The position numbers and the translations under genes were made by a program. From Methylosinus sporium (GTDB lineage: Bacteria > Pseudomonadota > Alphaproteobacteria > Rhizobiales > Beijerinckiaceae): a stretch of DNA of 64,000 bases. Under the pieces are notes generated by a model, which did not search any database, had not been told where the DNA came from, and saw only the letters and a list, made by a program, of their open reading frames with translations. Where the stretch lies: positions 124,001 to 188,000 of the forward strand of contig NZ_PUIV01000003.1 of the NCBI RefSeq assembly GCF_003113265.1, in the 5' to 3' direction. This document shows positions 1-9,297 of the stretch, piece by piece (the first letter of the stretch is position 1; each line of letters begins with the position of its first letter).

Positions 1-735
1 GCCGGCGAGGAGCTTCTCGGAGTCCATGATGTTGCCGGCGGCGAGAATATAGGCGCCGATCCCATATTGTGCGCCGATCATCTCGGCGGCGACGAGGAGC
101 ACCAGGCCTGTGGAAACGGTTATGCGTGCGCAGGCCAACATGGCTGGGAGGGCGGATGGCAACACGATCTTGACGATGATCGACAGGCGATCGAGTCCAA
201 AGCTCTGGGCCATGCGTATGAAAGGACGCGGCGCAGCGTCGACGGCGGCGCATACGGACACCGCCATAGGAAAGAAAACGCCGAGCGCAATCGTCGTTAT
301 TTTGCTGGACTCCCCAATTCCGAGCCAGAGTATGAAGAGCGGCAGCAGGGCAATCTTGGGAATGGGGTATAGGGAAGAGATCGCGGCGTCGCCGATCGCT
401 CGGCACCAGGACCAGAGTCCCATCGAGAGCCCCACGCTCAGGCCCGCGAGGCTCCCGATCGACCAGCCCAACAGCAGTCGAGTGAGCGATTGGCCGATAT
501 GGATCGCCAAATCCCCTTGCGCGAGCTCGCGATAGAGTGTCTCGAGCACGTCGACCGGCCCCGGCAGCAGCAGCGGATCGATCCGCCCCGAGGTCGATCC
601 GGCCTGCCACGCTCCGACGAGCACAACGGCAAATGCCGGAGCGAACCACCGTTTCGGCGTGATCTCGAATCCGCCGCCCCGGAATCGCACCGTGCTCGGA
701 ACTCCGATCGCTGATGGCGTATGGGCTTCAGACAT
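1..735 (-). CDS. ABC transporter permease, SsuC/TauC type (3' end outside window)
   Basis: This is the inner-membrane permease of a nitrate/sulfonate/taurine or thiamine-precursor importer. Translating the minus strand from ATG at 735 gives an open frame to the window edge, starting MSEAHTPSAIGVPSTVRF. It has several hydrophobic segments and the family's cytoplasmic loop (about residues 155-205, RPFIRMAQSFGLDRLSIIVK followed by LPSALPAMLACARI), where the EAA motif contacts the ATPase. The start overlaps the end of the ATPase gene by 8 bases (ATGTCTGA), so the two are translationally coupled. About 245 residues are visible, so only the last few should be missing. The substrate cannot be read from the sequence. 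Confidence 0.88.
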   Translation of the reverse strand, partial: MSEAHTPSAIGVPSTVRFRGGGFEITPKRWFAPAFAVVLVGAWQAGSTSGRIDPLLLPGPVDVLETLYRELAQGDLAIHIGQSLTRLLLGWSIGSLAGLSVGLSMGLWSWCRAIGDAAISSLYPIPKIALLPLFILWLGIGESSKITTIALGVFFPMAVSVCAAVDAAPRPFIRMAQSFGLDRLSIIVKIVLPSALPAMLACARITVSTGLVLLVAAEMIGAQYGIGAYILAAGNIMDSEKLLAG

Positions 736-1516
736 CGGCTCGTTCCAGGGACAGAAGCTCTCGATCGGCGTTGCGCGCCTCCGATCGAAGCAGATTCCAG
801 ATGTCGTTCTGCATCGCCGACAATTCGCTCGCGACATCGGGGCGGCGGCGCTCGCTTTGCGGAATTGCGACGTCGACGATTTCGCGGACGCGGCCCGGCC
901 GTCTCGAGAGCACGACGATCCGGTCGGAAAGCCGCACCGCCTCGTCGAGATTATGGGTGACGTAGAGGATCGAAACGCGGTCTCGCAGCCACAGGGCGAG
1001 GAACTCCTCCATCAGCAGCTCGCGCGTCTGCGCGTCTACGGCGGACAAGGGCTCGTCCATGAGGAGGAAGGCAGGACGAGCGGCCAGCGCCCTGGCGATG
1101 CCGACGCGCTGTTTCATGCCGCCCGACAATTGCTTCGGATAGGCTTTCGCGAAGCCGCACAAACCGGTTCGATCCAACACTTCCTCGATGATCTCGGCCT
1201 GCGCCTTTCGCGATAGCGGCCGACCCTCCAGCGCCAATGCGACATTGCCGGCCACGGTCCGCCACGGCAGCAGCCCGGCGTCCTGAAAAACGAAGGTGAA
1301 GGGGTTGAGGCTCGCAGCCGGCGGAACGCCGAGCGAGACAGCCGATCCTCGGCTCGGCGCGATGAGGCCGCCGGCGATCGCCAGCAGAGTCGACTTTCCG
1401 CAACCAGAGGGACCGATGACAGAGACGATCTCGGATTTTCGCACCGCGAACGAGACATTGTCGAGAACGGTCAACGACCCGAAGTCGTGTCCCAATCCTC
1501 GAAGCTCCAGTTCCAT
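728..1516 (-). CDS. ABC transporter ATP-binding protein, SsuB/TauB type
   Basis: This cytoplasmic ATPase subunit energises the importer made of the flanking permease and binding protein. The 262 residues carry Walker A GPSGCGKST (residues 35-43), the signature LSGGMKQR, Walker B FLLMDEPLSAVD and the switch histidine in VTHN, so all catalytic elements are present. Length is normal for the nitrate/sulfonate/taurine ATPase group. It lies 22 bases downstream of the binding-protein gene and overlaps the permease start, giving the order binding protein, ATPase, permease on one transcript. Start is ATG at 1516. Confidence 0.92.
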   Translation of the reverse strand: MELELRGLGHDFGSLTVLDNVSFAVRKSEIVSVIGPSGCGKSTLLAIAGGLIAPSRGSAVSLGVPPAASLNPFTFVFQDAGLLPWRTVAGNVALALEGRPLSRKAQAEIIEEVLDRTGLCGFAKAYPKQLSGGMKQRVGIARALAARPAFLLMDEPLSAVDAQTRELLMEEFLALWLRDRVSILYVTHNLDEAVRLSDRIVVLSRRPGRVREIVDVAIPQSERRRPDVASELSAMQNDIWNLLRSEARNADRELLSLERADV

Positions 1517-1538
1517 TGCGTCCTCCCCGAGGCCGGCT

Positions 1539-2540
1539 TCAAGCCGCGAAAGAGAGGTCGACGACCTGTTCGGCGTCGACGTTTCGCTTCACGAGTCCCA
1601 GGCCTTGCCAAAATCTGAGCACCTTGCGGACGTCCTCGAGGTTCAAGCCGGCGGCGGGATCGTAATAGCCGAAGGTCGAGCTGATCTGCTGCCTGGTCTG
1701 GCCCGTGCGCCGAGCGACGATTTCGAGAAGCTCCTCTCGCTCGTCGCTGTCGACCGGTCGGCCTCGCTCGTCGAGCCGATTGACGGCTCGATTGCTGAAG
1801 GCCATCGCACGCCGATGCGCTCGCACGAAGCGTTCCATCCCCGCACGATTGGCGGCGATGAAATCGGGGCGGGTAAACACGCCGCTTCCTTGCGTCATGT
1901 CGACTTCGGCCGTATTTCCGATGAAGAGGCCGGAGCCCGCTCTGACCAACGGGTCCGCGACCGTCGAGGGAAGGATGGCGCCGTCCAGCTTTCCGGCGGC
2001 GACCGCAGAACCGACGTTCGGCAAAGTCTGAAGAGGGACGAGCTCGACCTGCGACAGTGGGAAGGCGAATTTCGCAGCAATCACGCCGAACTGATAATGG
2101 AACGACGATCCGATGGTCGTTATGCCCAGGCGACGTCCCCGAATGTCTGCGAAAGAGCGCAATCCGGCGTCGTAGCCGTTGCGGCTGGCCACCAGCTGAT
2201 TATTGGGAAAGGCGGGATGCGGTCGACTGTCGCCGCAGACGAGTTTCAGCCCGCCTTTGGCGGCGAGGTTGAAATAAGCGGCGGTGAAGGCGGTCATGCC
2301 GACGTCGATCGAATTCGCGACGGCGGCGACGGGCAATTGGGCGGCGGCGTCGAAATATTCGACTTGGACCTTCAAGCCTTCGTCTTCGAAAAAGCCTTTA
2401 TCAGATGCGACAAAAAATGGCGCCGCGCTGTTCAGGCGCATCGTTCCGAGGCGCAGCACGGGAGACTCCGACCACGCGACGCCGGGCAGGGCGAGAGCGG
2501 ATGCGGCGACCGCTCGGCTGAAATATCGACGATCGATCAT
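1539..2540 (-). CDS. ABC transporter substrate-binding protein, NMT1/THI5-like
   Basis: This periplasmic ligand-binding protein has about 333 residues. The N-terminus MIDRRYFSRAVAASALALPG resembles a twin-arginine (Tat) signal, with cleavage likely near AWS-ES. The mature protein begins LRLGTMRLNSAAPFFVASDKGFF, the typical opening of the NMT1/SsuA-like fold, which binds sulfonates, nitrate or pyrimidine precursors. A GTG just upstream (2543) is an alternative start; the ATG at 2540 is preferred because GAGGGAA is better spaced from it. It is the first gene of the three-gene importer operon. No nearby catabolic gene reveals the ligand. Confidence 0.86.
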   Translation of the reverse strand: MIDRRYFSRAVAASALALPGVAWSESPVLRLGTMRLNSAAPFFVASDKGFFEDEGLKVQVEYFDAAAQLPVAAVANSIDVGMTAFTAAYFNLAAKGGLKLVCGDSRPHPAFPNNQLVASRNGYDAGLRSFADIRGRRLGITTIGSSFHYQFGVIAAKFAFPLSQVELVPLQTLPNVGSAVAAGKLDGAILPSTVADPLVRAGSGLFIGNTAEVDMTQGSGVFTRPDFIAANRAGMERFVRAHRRAMAFSNRAVNRLDERGRPVDSDEREELLEIVARRTGQTRQQISSTFGYYDPAAGLNLEDVRKVLRFWQGLGLVKRNVDAEQVVDLSFAA

Positions 2541-3322
2541 CACCTGTTCCCTCGCGAGTGGAACGAACTATCGCGAAGAAAATCCCCATCGCAATCTCTG
2601 TTTTATTTATGTCTTGCATAGTCGTGAATTATGGAAGTTCATTTTCTGCGCTGGTGGTGCAAGGTCGTGAGGACCGCATAATGCAGAGCTCGCGACTTAC
2701 CGCTTTCGAAATTGTCCAATCTCGCCATAGCGCCAAAGCCGCCCGCACAATTGTGGGAAGGCGCGACGCTTTGGCTCGGGGACAGCATTGATGTCGAGCG
2801 CGGTGACGGCGTCATTCACAAGAATGGTGAAATTTCCTGTAACGATAAGCGGTTCAAAATGGATCGCGAAATTACGCGAGAAGGACTCTTGAAGATGGTG
2901 CGAGAGGCTCTTCCGCTCGCTGCGCACGGTCGAACCCGTCCTGCTGACGTTTCTTCGCAGGCGTACGGCGAACAAGACGATGACGCCCAGACTAACCGTC
3001 GCCGACGGGATCGACTCGCGGGACGCCCACGGCCGCATGTGCAAGTTCGCCGTTCACGATTCCGTGCCGCCGCGAGAAATATCCATTGCGCCGGTAAACC
3101 AAATTGCCTTCGATCGCCGGCTGTCGCGCAGACTGCGCCGGAAGCACCGCCGCCGGCCGCGGGCGAGACGCGATCTATCCCGGCGACACTCTGGAGCGCA
3201 TCGCGCTGCGGCAATATGGCGACGCCCGCAAATGACGCGATTTGACGAAAGCCAATCCCGGCCTCGATCACGGCGTCTCGCGATCGCGCTGCCGCGACCG
3301 CGAGCGCCTGTCGCGAGCGGTA
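2541..3322. other. Gene-poor interval between the ABC importer and thrS
   Basis: About 780 bases without an intact gene. The first 150 are relatively AT-rich and would hold the promoter of the minus-strand importer operon. The open frames here have low-complexity, arginine-rich translations typical of shadow frames. The only interpretable item is a LysM-like remnant near 3176-3290, listed separately. Confidence 0.6.
3176..3290 (+). pseudogene. Remnant of a LysM-domain gene
   Basis: In one plus-strand frame the translation reads YPGDTLERIALRQYGDARK, a TGA stop at 3233-3235, then RDLTKANPGLDHG in the same frame. This is the shape of a LysM peptidoglycan-binding repeat (P-G-D-T-L, then I-A, then Y-G, then W, then I/L-x-x-A-N-P), with the stop falling where the family has tryptophan (TGG to TGA). 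No start codon or signal sequence is visible upstream and the frame decays downstream into the 3' end of convergent thrS. It is likely a decayed cell-wall-protein gene. The similarity is short, so the call is tentative. Confidence 0.4.
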
Positions 3323-5257
3323 TTACGCCTCCTTCACATCCGGCGGCGTCGCCTCGGCGGCGAGCGCGGCCAGCGCGTCGGCAAGGGTAGCGGAACTCTG
3401 CGCCTGCGAGCCGAGACGGCGGATGGAGACGGTGCGCTCGGCCGCCTCCTTCTTACCGACGACGAGCAGCGCCGGAACCTTGGCCAGCGAATGCTCGCGC
3501 ACCTTATAGGTAATCTTCTCATTGCGCAGATCGAGATCGACCGCGAGGCCGAGCTTGCGCGCCTCCGCCGCCACCTCATAGGCGTAGTCGTCGGCGTCCT
3601 GCGTGATGGTGCACACCACGATCTGCAGCGGCGAGAGCCACAGCGGCAGATGACCCGCGTAATGCTCGATCAATATGCCGGTGAAGCGCTCCAGCGAGCC
3701 GAACATGGCGCGGTGAATCATCACCGGCGTCTTCTTCTCGCTGTCCGCGCCGATATAGAAGGCGCCGAAACGCCCCGGCAGATTGAAGTCCACCTGCGTC
3801 GTGCCGCATTGCCATTCGCGGCCGATGGCGTCGCGCAAAGTATATTCGAGCTTGGGCCCATAGAAAGCGCCCTCGCCCGGATTGACGCCGGTCTTCAAGC
3901 CCCGCGCAGCGAGCTCCTCCAGCACTTTGTGGAGCGCCGCCTCGGCCTTGGCCCAGGCTTCATCGGAGCCGACATGCTTCTCCGGCCGGGTGGAGAGCTT
4001 CACCACCACATCGTCGAAGCCGAAGTCCTTATAGATCGTCAGGATGAGGTCGTTGACCTTCAACGCCTCCTCCATGATCTGGTCCTCATTGCAGAAGATA
4101 TGCGCATCGTCCTGCGTAAAGGCGCGCACGCGCATCATGCCATGCAGCGCGCCCGACGGCTCATAGCGATGCACAATGCCGAATTCGGCGATCTTCACCG
4201 GCAGGTCGCGATAGGACTTCAAGCCATTCTTGAAGATTTGCACATGTCCGGGGCAGTTCATCGGCTTCAACGCGAAGATGCGCTCGTCCTCCGTCTTGGT
4301 GAGGAACATATTTTCGCGATAGGTCTGCCAATGGCCGGAGGTCTCCCACAAAGCGCGGTCGAGCACCTGCGGCGTGTTCACCTCGCGATAGCCCGCAGCC
4401 TTCTGGCGCCGACGCATATAGGAGACGAGGCTCTGGAACAGCGCCCAGCCCTTCTCGTGCCAGAAGATCGTGCCCGGCCCTTCCTCCTGGAAATGGAAGA
4501 GGTCCATCTCACGGCCGAGGCGGCGATGGTCGCGCCGCTCCGCTTCCTCGAGCCGATGCAGATAGGCGTCGAGGTCTTCCTGTTTGGCGAAGGCGGTTCC
4601 ATAGATGCGCGAGAGCATCGGGTTGTTGTGGTCGCCGCGCCAATAGGCGCCCGCCACCTTCATCAGCTTGAAGGCTGTTCCGACCTTGCCGATCGACGGC
4701 AGATGCGGGCCGCGGCACAGGTCGAGCCAATGGCCCTGGCGATAGATTTTCAGGTCCTCGCCGCCGGGAATGCTCTCGATCAGCTCGCGCTTGAAGGCCT
4801 CGCCCTTCGCCGTAAAGTAAGTCTTGGCCTGATCGCGGCTCCAGACTTCCTTGGTGATGGCGGCGTCGCGCGCGACGATCTCGCGCATCTTCTTCTCGAT
4901 GGCGGGAAGATCGTCCGGCGTGAACGGCTCGGACCGATAGAAGTCGTAATAGAAGCCGTTCTCGATCACCGGGCCGATGGTGACCTGCGTGCCGGGATAG
5001 AGCTCCTGCACCGCTTCCGCCAGAAGATGCGCGCAATCGTGACGGATCAGCTCCAGCGCGCGCGGGTCTTCACGCGAGACGAACTCGATTTTGGCGTCGC
5101 GGTCGATCGTGTCGACGAGGTCGCGCAGCTCTCCATCGAGAGCCATGGCGACAGTGCGCTTGGCGAGGGAAGGGGAAATGCTCTTGGCGATATCGAGGCC
5201 GGAGACGCCGGGCTCGAATTGACGGGACGCCCCGTCGGGGAAGGTTACGGCGATCAT
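3323..5257 (-). CDS. thrS: Threonyl-tRNA synthetase
   Basis: Charges tRNA-Thr with threonine in the cytoplasm. The 644 residues match family length and order: N-terminal TGS domain (about 1-61, [20 protein letters not shown]), editing domain with the HxxxH motif in [12 protein letters not shown], class II catalytic core with the zinc-binding cysteine in MNCPGH and the motif 2 region [17 protein letters not shown], and a C-terminal anticodon-binding domain ([12 protein letters not shown] onward). Start ATG at 5257. It stands alone, with no infC-rplT neighbours. Confidence 0.98.
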   Translation of the reverse strand: MIAVTFPDGASRQFEPGVSGLDIAKSISPSLAKRTVAMALDGELRDLVDTIDRDAKIEFVSREDPRALELIRHDCAHLLAEAVQELYPGTQVTIGPVIENGFYYDFYRSEPFTPDDLPAIEKKMREIVARDAAITKEVWSRDQAKTYFTAKGEAFKRELIESIPGGEDLKIYRQGHWLDLCRGPHLPSIGKVGTAFKLMKVAGAYWRGDHNNPMLSRIYGTAFAKQEDLDAYLHRLEEAERRDHRRLGREMDLFHFQEEGPGTIFWHEKGWALFQSLVSYMRRRQKAAGYREVNTPQVLDRALWETSGHWQTYRENMFLTKTEDERIFALKPMNCPGHVQIFKNGLKSYRDLPVKIAEFGIVHRYEPSGALHGMMRVRAFTQDDAHIFCNEDQIMEEALKVNDLILTIYKDFGFDDVVVKLSTRPEKHVGSDEAWAKAEAALHKVLEELAARGLKTGVNPGEGAFYGPKLEYTLRDAIGREWQCGTTQVDFNLPGRFGAFYIGADSEKKTPVMIHRAMFGSLERFTGILIEHYAGHLPLWLSPLQIVVCTITQDADDYAYEVAAEARKLGLAVDLDLRNEKITYKVREHSLAKVPALLVVGKKEAAERTVSIRRLGSQAQSSATLADALAALAAEATPPDVKEA

Positions 5258-5487
5258 ATGCTCTCCTCATGCGCCCACTCGCCGATACAAGTCGGCGTAA
5301 GTCGCGTGTCGCCCGAATTTGGGCCGAGGCTTTGATAAGGCAAGCATGTCGCGCTTGGCAATAATGCTTCGAACGCGCGCCCGAAGCACGACCAATCTCG
5401 ATGGGGCCGAACGATCTGCCGATAGGATGGCGATCGAAGGCATACGGCAGGCGACGCAAAATGCCGGGCGAGCCGTCCGCGCTGGCG

Positions 5488-5664
5488 TTACTGGCTCGCC
5501 GGAGTGGTGAGTCTCCCGATCCATCCGCCGAGGGCGATGAGCACGACCGACATAGCGGAGGCGACCTCGCTCGCCATATCGTAATGGAAAAACACCTTCG
5601 AAGCCCAGGTGATCAGAACAGATAGAGCTCCGCCCAGGCTGCCTCCCGTGACGACATTGGACAT
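5488..5664 (-). CDS. Tiny membrane protein, 58 aa, holin-like
   Basis: Minus-strand frame MSNVVTGGSLGGALSVLITW...IGRLTTPASQ, 58 residues. GAGGAG precedes the ATG at 5664. It has a hydrophobic N-terminal stretch (about 10-22) and a second one (about 35-50, ASAMSVVLIALGGWIG). It starts 13 bases after the stop of another tiny membrane protein, so the two form a pair. Size, paired layout and two membrane segments recall phage or GTA holins and small phage-derived membrane proteins, but no lysis gene is adjacent. The function is unknown and holin is only an inference. Confidence 0.6.
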   Translation of the reverse strand: MSNVVTGGSLGGALSVLITWASKVFFHYDMASEVASAMSVVLIALGGWIGRLTTPASQ

Positions 5665-5677
5665 GTCCAGGCGCTCC

Positions 5678-5887
5678 TCAATTATAGGCGATCGGAGGCG
5701 CGGACGCTCTTTCGCCGAGGCGAGGCCCGATCGAGCCCACGACGACGGCCGAAATCAACGGTATGAGCGCTCCGAGCCATGCGGGCAGATCGAAGCCGAA
5801 TGTGAATTTGTGGAACACTACGGCGAACATGCCGACGAGCGCTCCTAGGACCAGCCAGAACAAGTCGCGATCCACATCGTTCTGCAT
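5678..5887 (-). CDS. Tiny membrane protein, 69 aa, holin-like
   Basis: Frame from ATG at 5887 (MQNDVDRDLFWLVLGALVGM), 69 residues, with TGGAG nine bases upstream of the start. The open frame extends further upstream to 5992, but that extension (MRKLGLEQKRELKQ...) lacks a ribosome site and looks like intergenic sequence. Two membrane helices are clear: LFWLVLGALVGMFAVVF and AWLGALIPLISAVVVG, joined by a short loop. It is the upstream partner of the 58-residue gene; its stop lies in that gene's ribosome-binding site. No family was recognised. Confidence 0.65.
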   Translation of the reverse strand: MQNDVDRDLFWLVLGALVGMFAVVFHKFTFGFDLPAWLGALIPLISAVVVGSIGPRLGERASAPPIAYN

Positions 5888-6065
5888 GATCAATTCTCCA
5901 GTGAAATTGGATTGTAACAGTAAGGACGTCGAAATCTCGCAATTGGCAGATTGCTTCAATTCTCGCTTTTGTTCAAGGCCGAGTTTCCGCAAGAGACGCT
6001 CGCCGAAACGCGTCCGCGGGGCGCAGTCGTGGAGGCGGCGGTTGCGGCCGCCGCCTCCACCCGGC

Positions 6066-6920
6066 TCACTTCAACGCGAATCCCAACGCCCGCAGCGCAT
6101 CCTTCAGCCGGTCGCGGCCGCTGAGGCTCTCCGGGCCGCGAATGCGGGAGAGCGCCTGGCGAATCCAGCCCTGCTCGGGAAGGCCCGCCTCCTTCTGGAA
6201 ATCCCGGAACTTCCCGTCATAAGTGGCGACAGCCTCGCGCTGCGCCTCGTTCCAGGCATATTGCTCGCGATGCAGAACGGCGCCTTGGCCGAGGCGCGGG
6301 CGCACGCCGCCGGCCTTGGTTGGATCGGGACGGCCGACCGCCATGCCGAAGACGGCGAAAACGCCCGGCGGCAGATCCAGCTCCTTGGCCACCTCCTCAG
6401 GCTTGTTGCGGATCCCGCCTATATAAACGCCGCCGAAGCCGAGCGATTCCAGCGCGACCAGCGCATTTTGCGCGGCGAGGCCGGCGTCGATCGCGGCGGT
6501 GAGGAACATTTCGAGATAGGGCAGCGCCGCCCCGTCGCGGCCCTGCTCCTTGCCGATATTCTCGAGCCGCGAGAGATCGGCGAGCCACAGAAGAAATAAA
6601 GGCGCGTCGCGAATATGCTGCTGATTGCCCGCGAGATCGGCGAGGCGGCTCTTGCGCGCCTCATCCTCCACGGCGACGAGGCTCCACACCTGGAGATTGG
6701 AGGAGGTGGAGGCCGATTGCGCGGCGGCGACGACGGTCGCCAGAGTTTCGGCGGGAATTTTTTCCGGCAGATAGGCGCGAATGGAGCGATGCGCGAGCAG
6801 AAGCTCGAGCGTCTCGTTCCAAACGGGCGGGGTCGGCGAATCATCGCGGCGATAGCGGGCGCGGATCGCCTCCGCGCCATCGGCCACGCTCAATTCCCCT
6901 TTGCTGATCGGCTTGTTCAT
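6066..6920 (-). CDS. Nitroreductase-family FMN oxidoreductase (NfsA/FRP-like)
   Basis: Predicted FMN-dependent NAD(P)H oxidoreductase of the nitroreductase fold, 284 residues from ATG at 6920, which has GGAGACG directly upstream. The frame could begin at 6974, but that adds 18 unconserved residues. Family features: HRSIRAYLPEKIPAETL near residue 45 (FMN-phosphate-binding H/R-S-x-R), SASTSSNLQVWS, and FGGVYIGGIRNKPEEV in the C-terminal half followed by GMAVGRPDP. The C-terminal extension is typical of the NfsA branch, active on nitroaromatics, quinones or flavins. The physiological substrate is unknown. It is transcribed away from rpsU. Confidence 0.88.
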   Translation of the reverse strand: MNKPISKGELSVADGAEAIRARYRRDDSPTPPVWNETLELLLAHRSIRAYLPEKIPAETLATVVAAAQSASTSSNLQVWSLVAVEDEARKSRLADLAGNQQHIRDAPLFLLWLADLSRLENIGKEQGRDGAALPYLEMFLTAAIDAGLAAQNALVALESLGFGGVYIGGIRNKPEEVAKELDLPPGVFAVFGMAVGRPDPTKAGGVRPRLGQGAVLHREQYAWNEAQREAVATYDGKFRDFQKEAGLPEQGWIRQALSRIRGPESLSGRDRLKDALRALGFALK

Positions 6921-7223
6921 GTCGTCTCCAGAAAACGCCGCATGACGCGCGCCGTAACGCGCGCTTTGCGGCATGGTGGCGAAAGCCGCCGTAAAAATCC
7001 ACCCTCGCGCCGCGGGAAAACCAGAAGCGGGCGGGGCGCTCCCGGCCTATCGGTTTGTACTGATAACGGCGACGCCGCCGCTGCTGCGTGTGGACAACGC
7101 CGAGCGGTTCTGTTAATTCCCCGCGCACGGGTCAGGCGCTCCGTCAGCGCCCGACCGACTATTCTCACCCGCAGCAACGTCTCCACCCGGGGCGCGCGCC
7201 GCCTCTAGAAACAGGATCGCTTC
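6921..7223. promoter_or_regulatory. Divergent intergenic region, nitroreductase / rpsU
   Basis: About 300 bases between divergent genes, expected to hold both promoters. No clear -35/-10 pair, riboswitch or repeat could be picked out by eye. Confidence 0.35.
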
Positions 7224-7463
7224 GTGCAAGTTCTCGTCCGCGACAATAATGTCGACCAGGCTCTCAAGGCGCTGAAGAAGAAGATGCAGCGCGAAGGCAT
7301 TTTCCGCGAGATGAAGCTCCGCGGCCATTATGAGAAGCCCTCCGAGAAGCGGGCCCGCGAGAAGGCCGAGGCCGTGCGCCGCGCGCGCAAGCTCGCCCGC
7401 AAGAAGCTGCAGCGCGAAGGCCTGCTGCCGGTGAAAGCGAAGCCCGCCGTCGGCGGCCGCTGA
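7224..7463 (+). CDS. rpsU: 30S ribosomal protein S21
   Basis: Small-subunit ribosomal protein that aids initiation. The 79 residues start from GTG at 7224 ([24 protein letters not shown]), with the family's basic helical tail [21 protein letters not shown] and a short alphaproteobacterial C-terminal extension. An AGGA element precedes the GTG. It is a single gene; the following TPR lipoprotein is about 110 bases away. Confidence 0.97.
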   Translation: MQVLVRDNNVDQALKALKKKMQREGIFREMKLRGHYEKPSEKRAREKAEAVRRARKLARKKLQREGLLPVKAKPAVGGR

Positions 7464-7572
7464 GCGCGTTAAAAGCGGGCGCACCGTCGAATTCTCGCCG
7501 AATTGCCCGGTATAGATCGTCGTCATCGCGCGTTCCGCGCTTTCAGGACTTTGTTCGAGGAGGTCGGACGGA

Positions 7573-8448
7573 ATGGAATTGCCGCTCGGCTCGGCGGTTC
7601 GCCGGACGTCCCCCGCATCTCGCCGCCGCGCGCCTCTGCGCGCGAGCGCCGCGATGCTGACTCTACTCGCCCTCGCCGGTTGCGAGACCGCCGGCGTGCT
7701 GCGGCCGCCGGGACGCGGCTTCGCCGAGACCGACGCCGCCGACCCCAGAGCCGCCAACGCCAATATCGAATCGCTCTCCGAGGTGATTCGCCGCAATCCG
7801 AGCCCGGAGGCGTACAACACGCGCGGCGTGGCGCTGGCGAAGATCGGCCAGTTCCAGGAGGCGATCGCCGATTTTTCCCAGGCGATCAAGATCGAGCCCA
7901 ATAACGCCGCCGCTTTCACCAATCGGGCCCTCGCCTTCCGCCAGATCGGCCGCAACGATCAGGCGCGGCTCGATTTCGACCGCGCCGTCGACGTCAACCC
8001 CAATCACGCGCCGGCCTATATCGGCCGCGCCAATCTGCTGCGCGCGCAGGGCAATCTCGAGCAGGCGCTCGCCGATCTCGATGCGGCGATCAAGCTCAAT
8101 CCCGAGAGCGCGCAGGCGTTTCACGCGCGCGGGCTGATCCATCAGAAGCGCGGCGACAATCAGCGCGCCGTCACCGATTTCGACAACGCCATCGATCGCG
8201 ATCCTTTCGCGGCGGCGCCCTATCAGGCGCGCGGCGAGAGCCTCGTCACGCTCGGCAATTACGACAAGGCGATCGAGGATTTCAACGCTGCACTCAATGT
8301 CGACAATAAGAGCGCGCCGGCCTGGGCCTGGCTCGGCCTCGCCTATGAGCGCAAAGGCAATCGCCAGAAGGCGTCCGAATCCTATCAGCGCGCTCTGGCG
8401 CTCGATCCGCAGCAGCCGATCGCGAAGCAGGGCGCCTCGCGCGGCTGA
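7573..8448 (+). CDS. TPR-repeat lipoprotein
   Basis: Predicted exported lipoprotein of 291 residues. A basic N-terminus is followed by a hydrophobic stretch and the lipobox LALAGC with Cys37. From about residue 75 to the end run six tetratricopeptide repeats (for example AYNTRGVALAKIGQFQEAIADFSQAIKIEPN), so it is a protein-protein scaffold, probably anchored in the outer membrane facing the periplasm. GAGGAGG lies just before the ATG at 7573; an internal ATG (residue 28) would leave a shorter but still valid signal. It resembles the NlpI-like TPR lipoproteins of alphaproteobacteria. The partner is unknown. It ends 3 bases from the convergent hydrolase gene. Confidence 0.88.
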   Translation: MELPLGSAVRRTSPASRRRAPLRASAAMLTLLALAGCETAGVLRPPGRGFAETDAADPRAANANIESLSEVIRRNPSPEAYNTRGVALAKIGQFQEAIADFSQAIKIEPNNAAAFTNRALAFRQIGRNDQARLDFDRAVDVNPNHAPAYIGRANLLRAQGNLEQALADLDAAIKLNPESAQAFHARGLIHQKRGDNQRAVTDFDNAIDRDPFAAAPYQARGESLVTLGNYDKAIEDFNAALNVDNKSAPAWAWLGLAYERKGNRQKASESYQRALALDPQQPIAKQGASRG

Positions 8449-8451
8449 ACG

Positions 8452-9291
8452 TCAGTCGCTCGCCTCCATGCGACGCGGAGCCGCGAGCGTCGCATCCAGC
8501 CAGCGCGCGACGCGCGGGAACACGTCCGGCAGTCCCAGCACCAAATGCTGCCCGCCGGGCGCGAGGAAGAAGGTCTTCGGCTCATTGGCGAGATCGAACA
8601 GCCGCCGCCCGAGCGCGATCGGCACCACGCCATCCTCGTCTCCATGGACGATCAGCAGCGGCATATGCACGTCGCGAATGGCGAGATCGGAGCGGAACTG
8701 ATCCAGCATCAGCCAGCGCACGGGCAAAAAGCCGAAGCGCGTCTCGGCGACGTCGACGGCCGAGGAGAAAGGCGAATCGAGCGCCAAGGCCGCCGCCGCG
8801 CGCCGCGCCGCGAGCTGCGTCGCGACGCCGGACCCCAATGATTCGCCGATGATGACGAGGCGCTCCGGCTCGTAGCCGCGCGCGCGGGCCTCCGTATAGG
8901 CGGCCTCGGCGTCGCGCATGACGCCTTCTTGCGTCGGCATTCCGCTGGAGCCCGCATAGCCGCGATAGGCGATGGCGAGAAAGCCATAGCCGGCGGTAAG
9001 GAAATTGCGGAAACGCGCGGCGCGATCCACCAGCCCGCCGGCGTTTCCGTGGAAATAGAGCAACAGTGGCCGCCCCTCGCGCGGCGGCGCGTGCCAGGCG
9101 ACGATCGTCTCGCCATCCGATGTCGAAAGCGTCAGTTCCTCGACGCCGGCGAGGCCCGCCTCATGCGGCGGGATATGACGCCTGTCCGGCAGATATTGCA
9201 GGCGTCGCTGAAACAGGCCGAGGCCCGCCATCGACAGAAAGTAAAGTCCGACGACGACGAGCAGCGTCCATTTCAGCAGCGCAAGGACCAT
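8452..9291 (-). CDS. Alpha/beta hydrolase, ABHD13/BEM46-like, membrane-anchored
   Basis: A 279-residue serine hydrolase. Residues 5-25 (LLKWTLLVVVGLYFLSMAGLG) form a membrane anchor. The fold follows with oxyanion motif LLLYFHGNAGG, nucleophile elbow GESLGS (Ser about 150), acid in HGDEDGVVP and histidine in GGQHL, so the catalytic triad is complete. This matches the BEM46/ABHD13 group of bacterial hydrolases, whose substrates are mostly unknown; esters or acyl groups at the membrane are likely. It sits 6 bases downstream of the TerC-family gene and is probably co-transcribed with it. Confidence 0.87.
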   Translation of the reverse strand: MVLALLKWTLLVVVGLYFLSMAGLGLFQRRLQYLPDRRHIPPHEAGLAGVEELTLSTSDGETIVAWHAPPREGRPLLLYFHGNAGGLVDRAARFRNFLTAGYGFLAIAYRGYAGSSGMPTQEGVMRDAEAAYTEARARGYEPERLVIIGESLGSGVATQLAARRAAAALALDSPFSSAVDVAETRFGFLPVRWLMLDQFRSDLAIRDVHMPLLIVHGDEDGVVPIALGRRLFDLANEPKTFFLAPGGQHLVLGLPDVFPRVARWLDATLAAPRRMEASD

Positions 9292-9297
9292 CGGCGA

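Noticed and set aside
3242-5335. A 697-codon plus-strand frame opposite thrS
   Set aside because: Antisense shadow of thrS, though its first codons happen to cover the LysM remnant reported separately.
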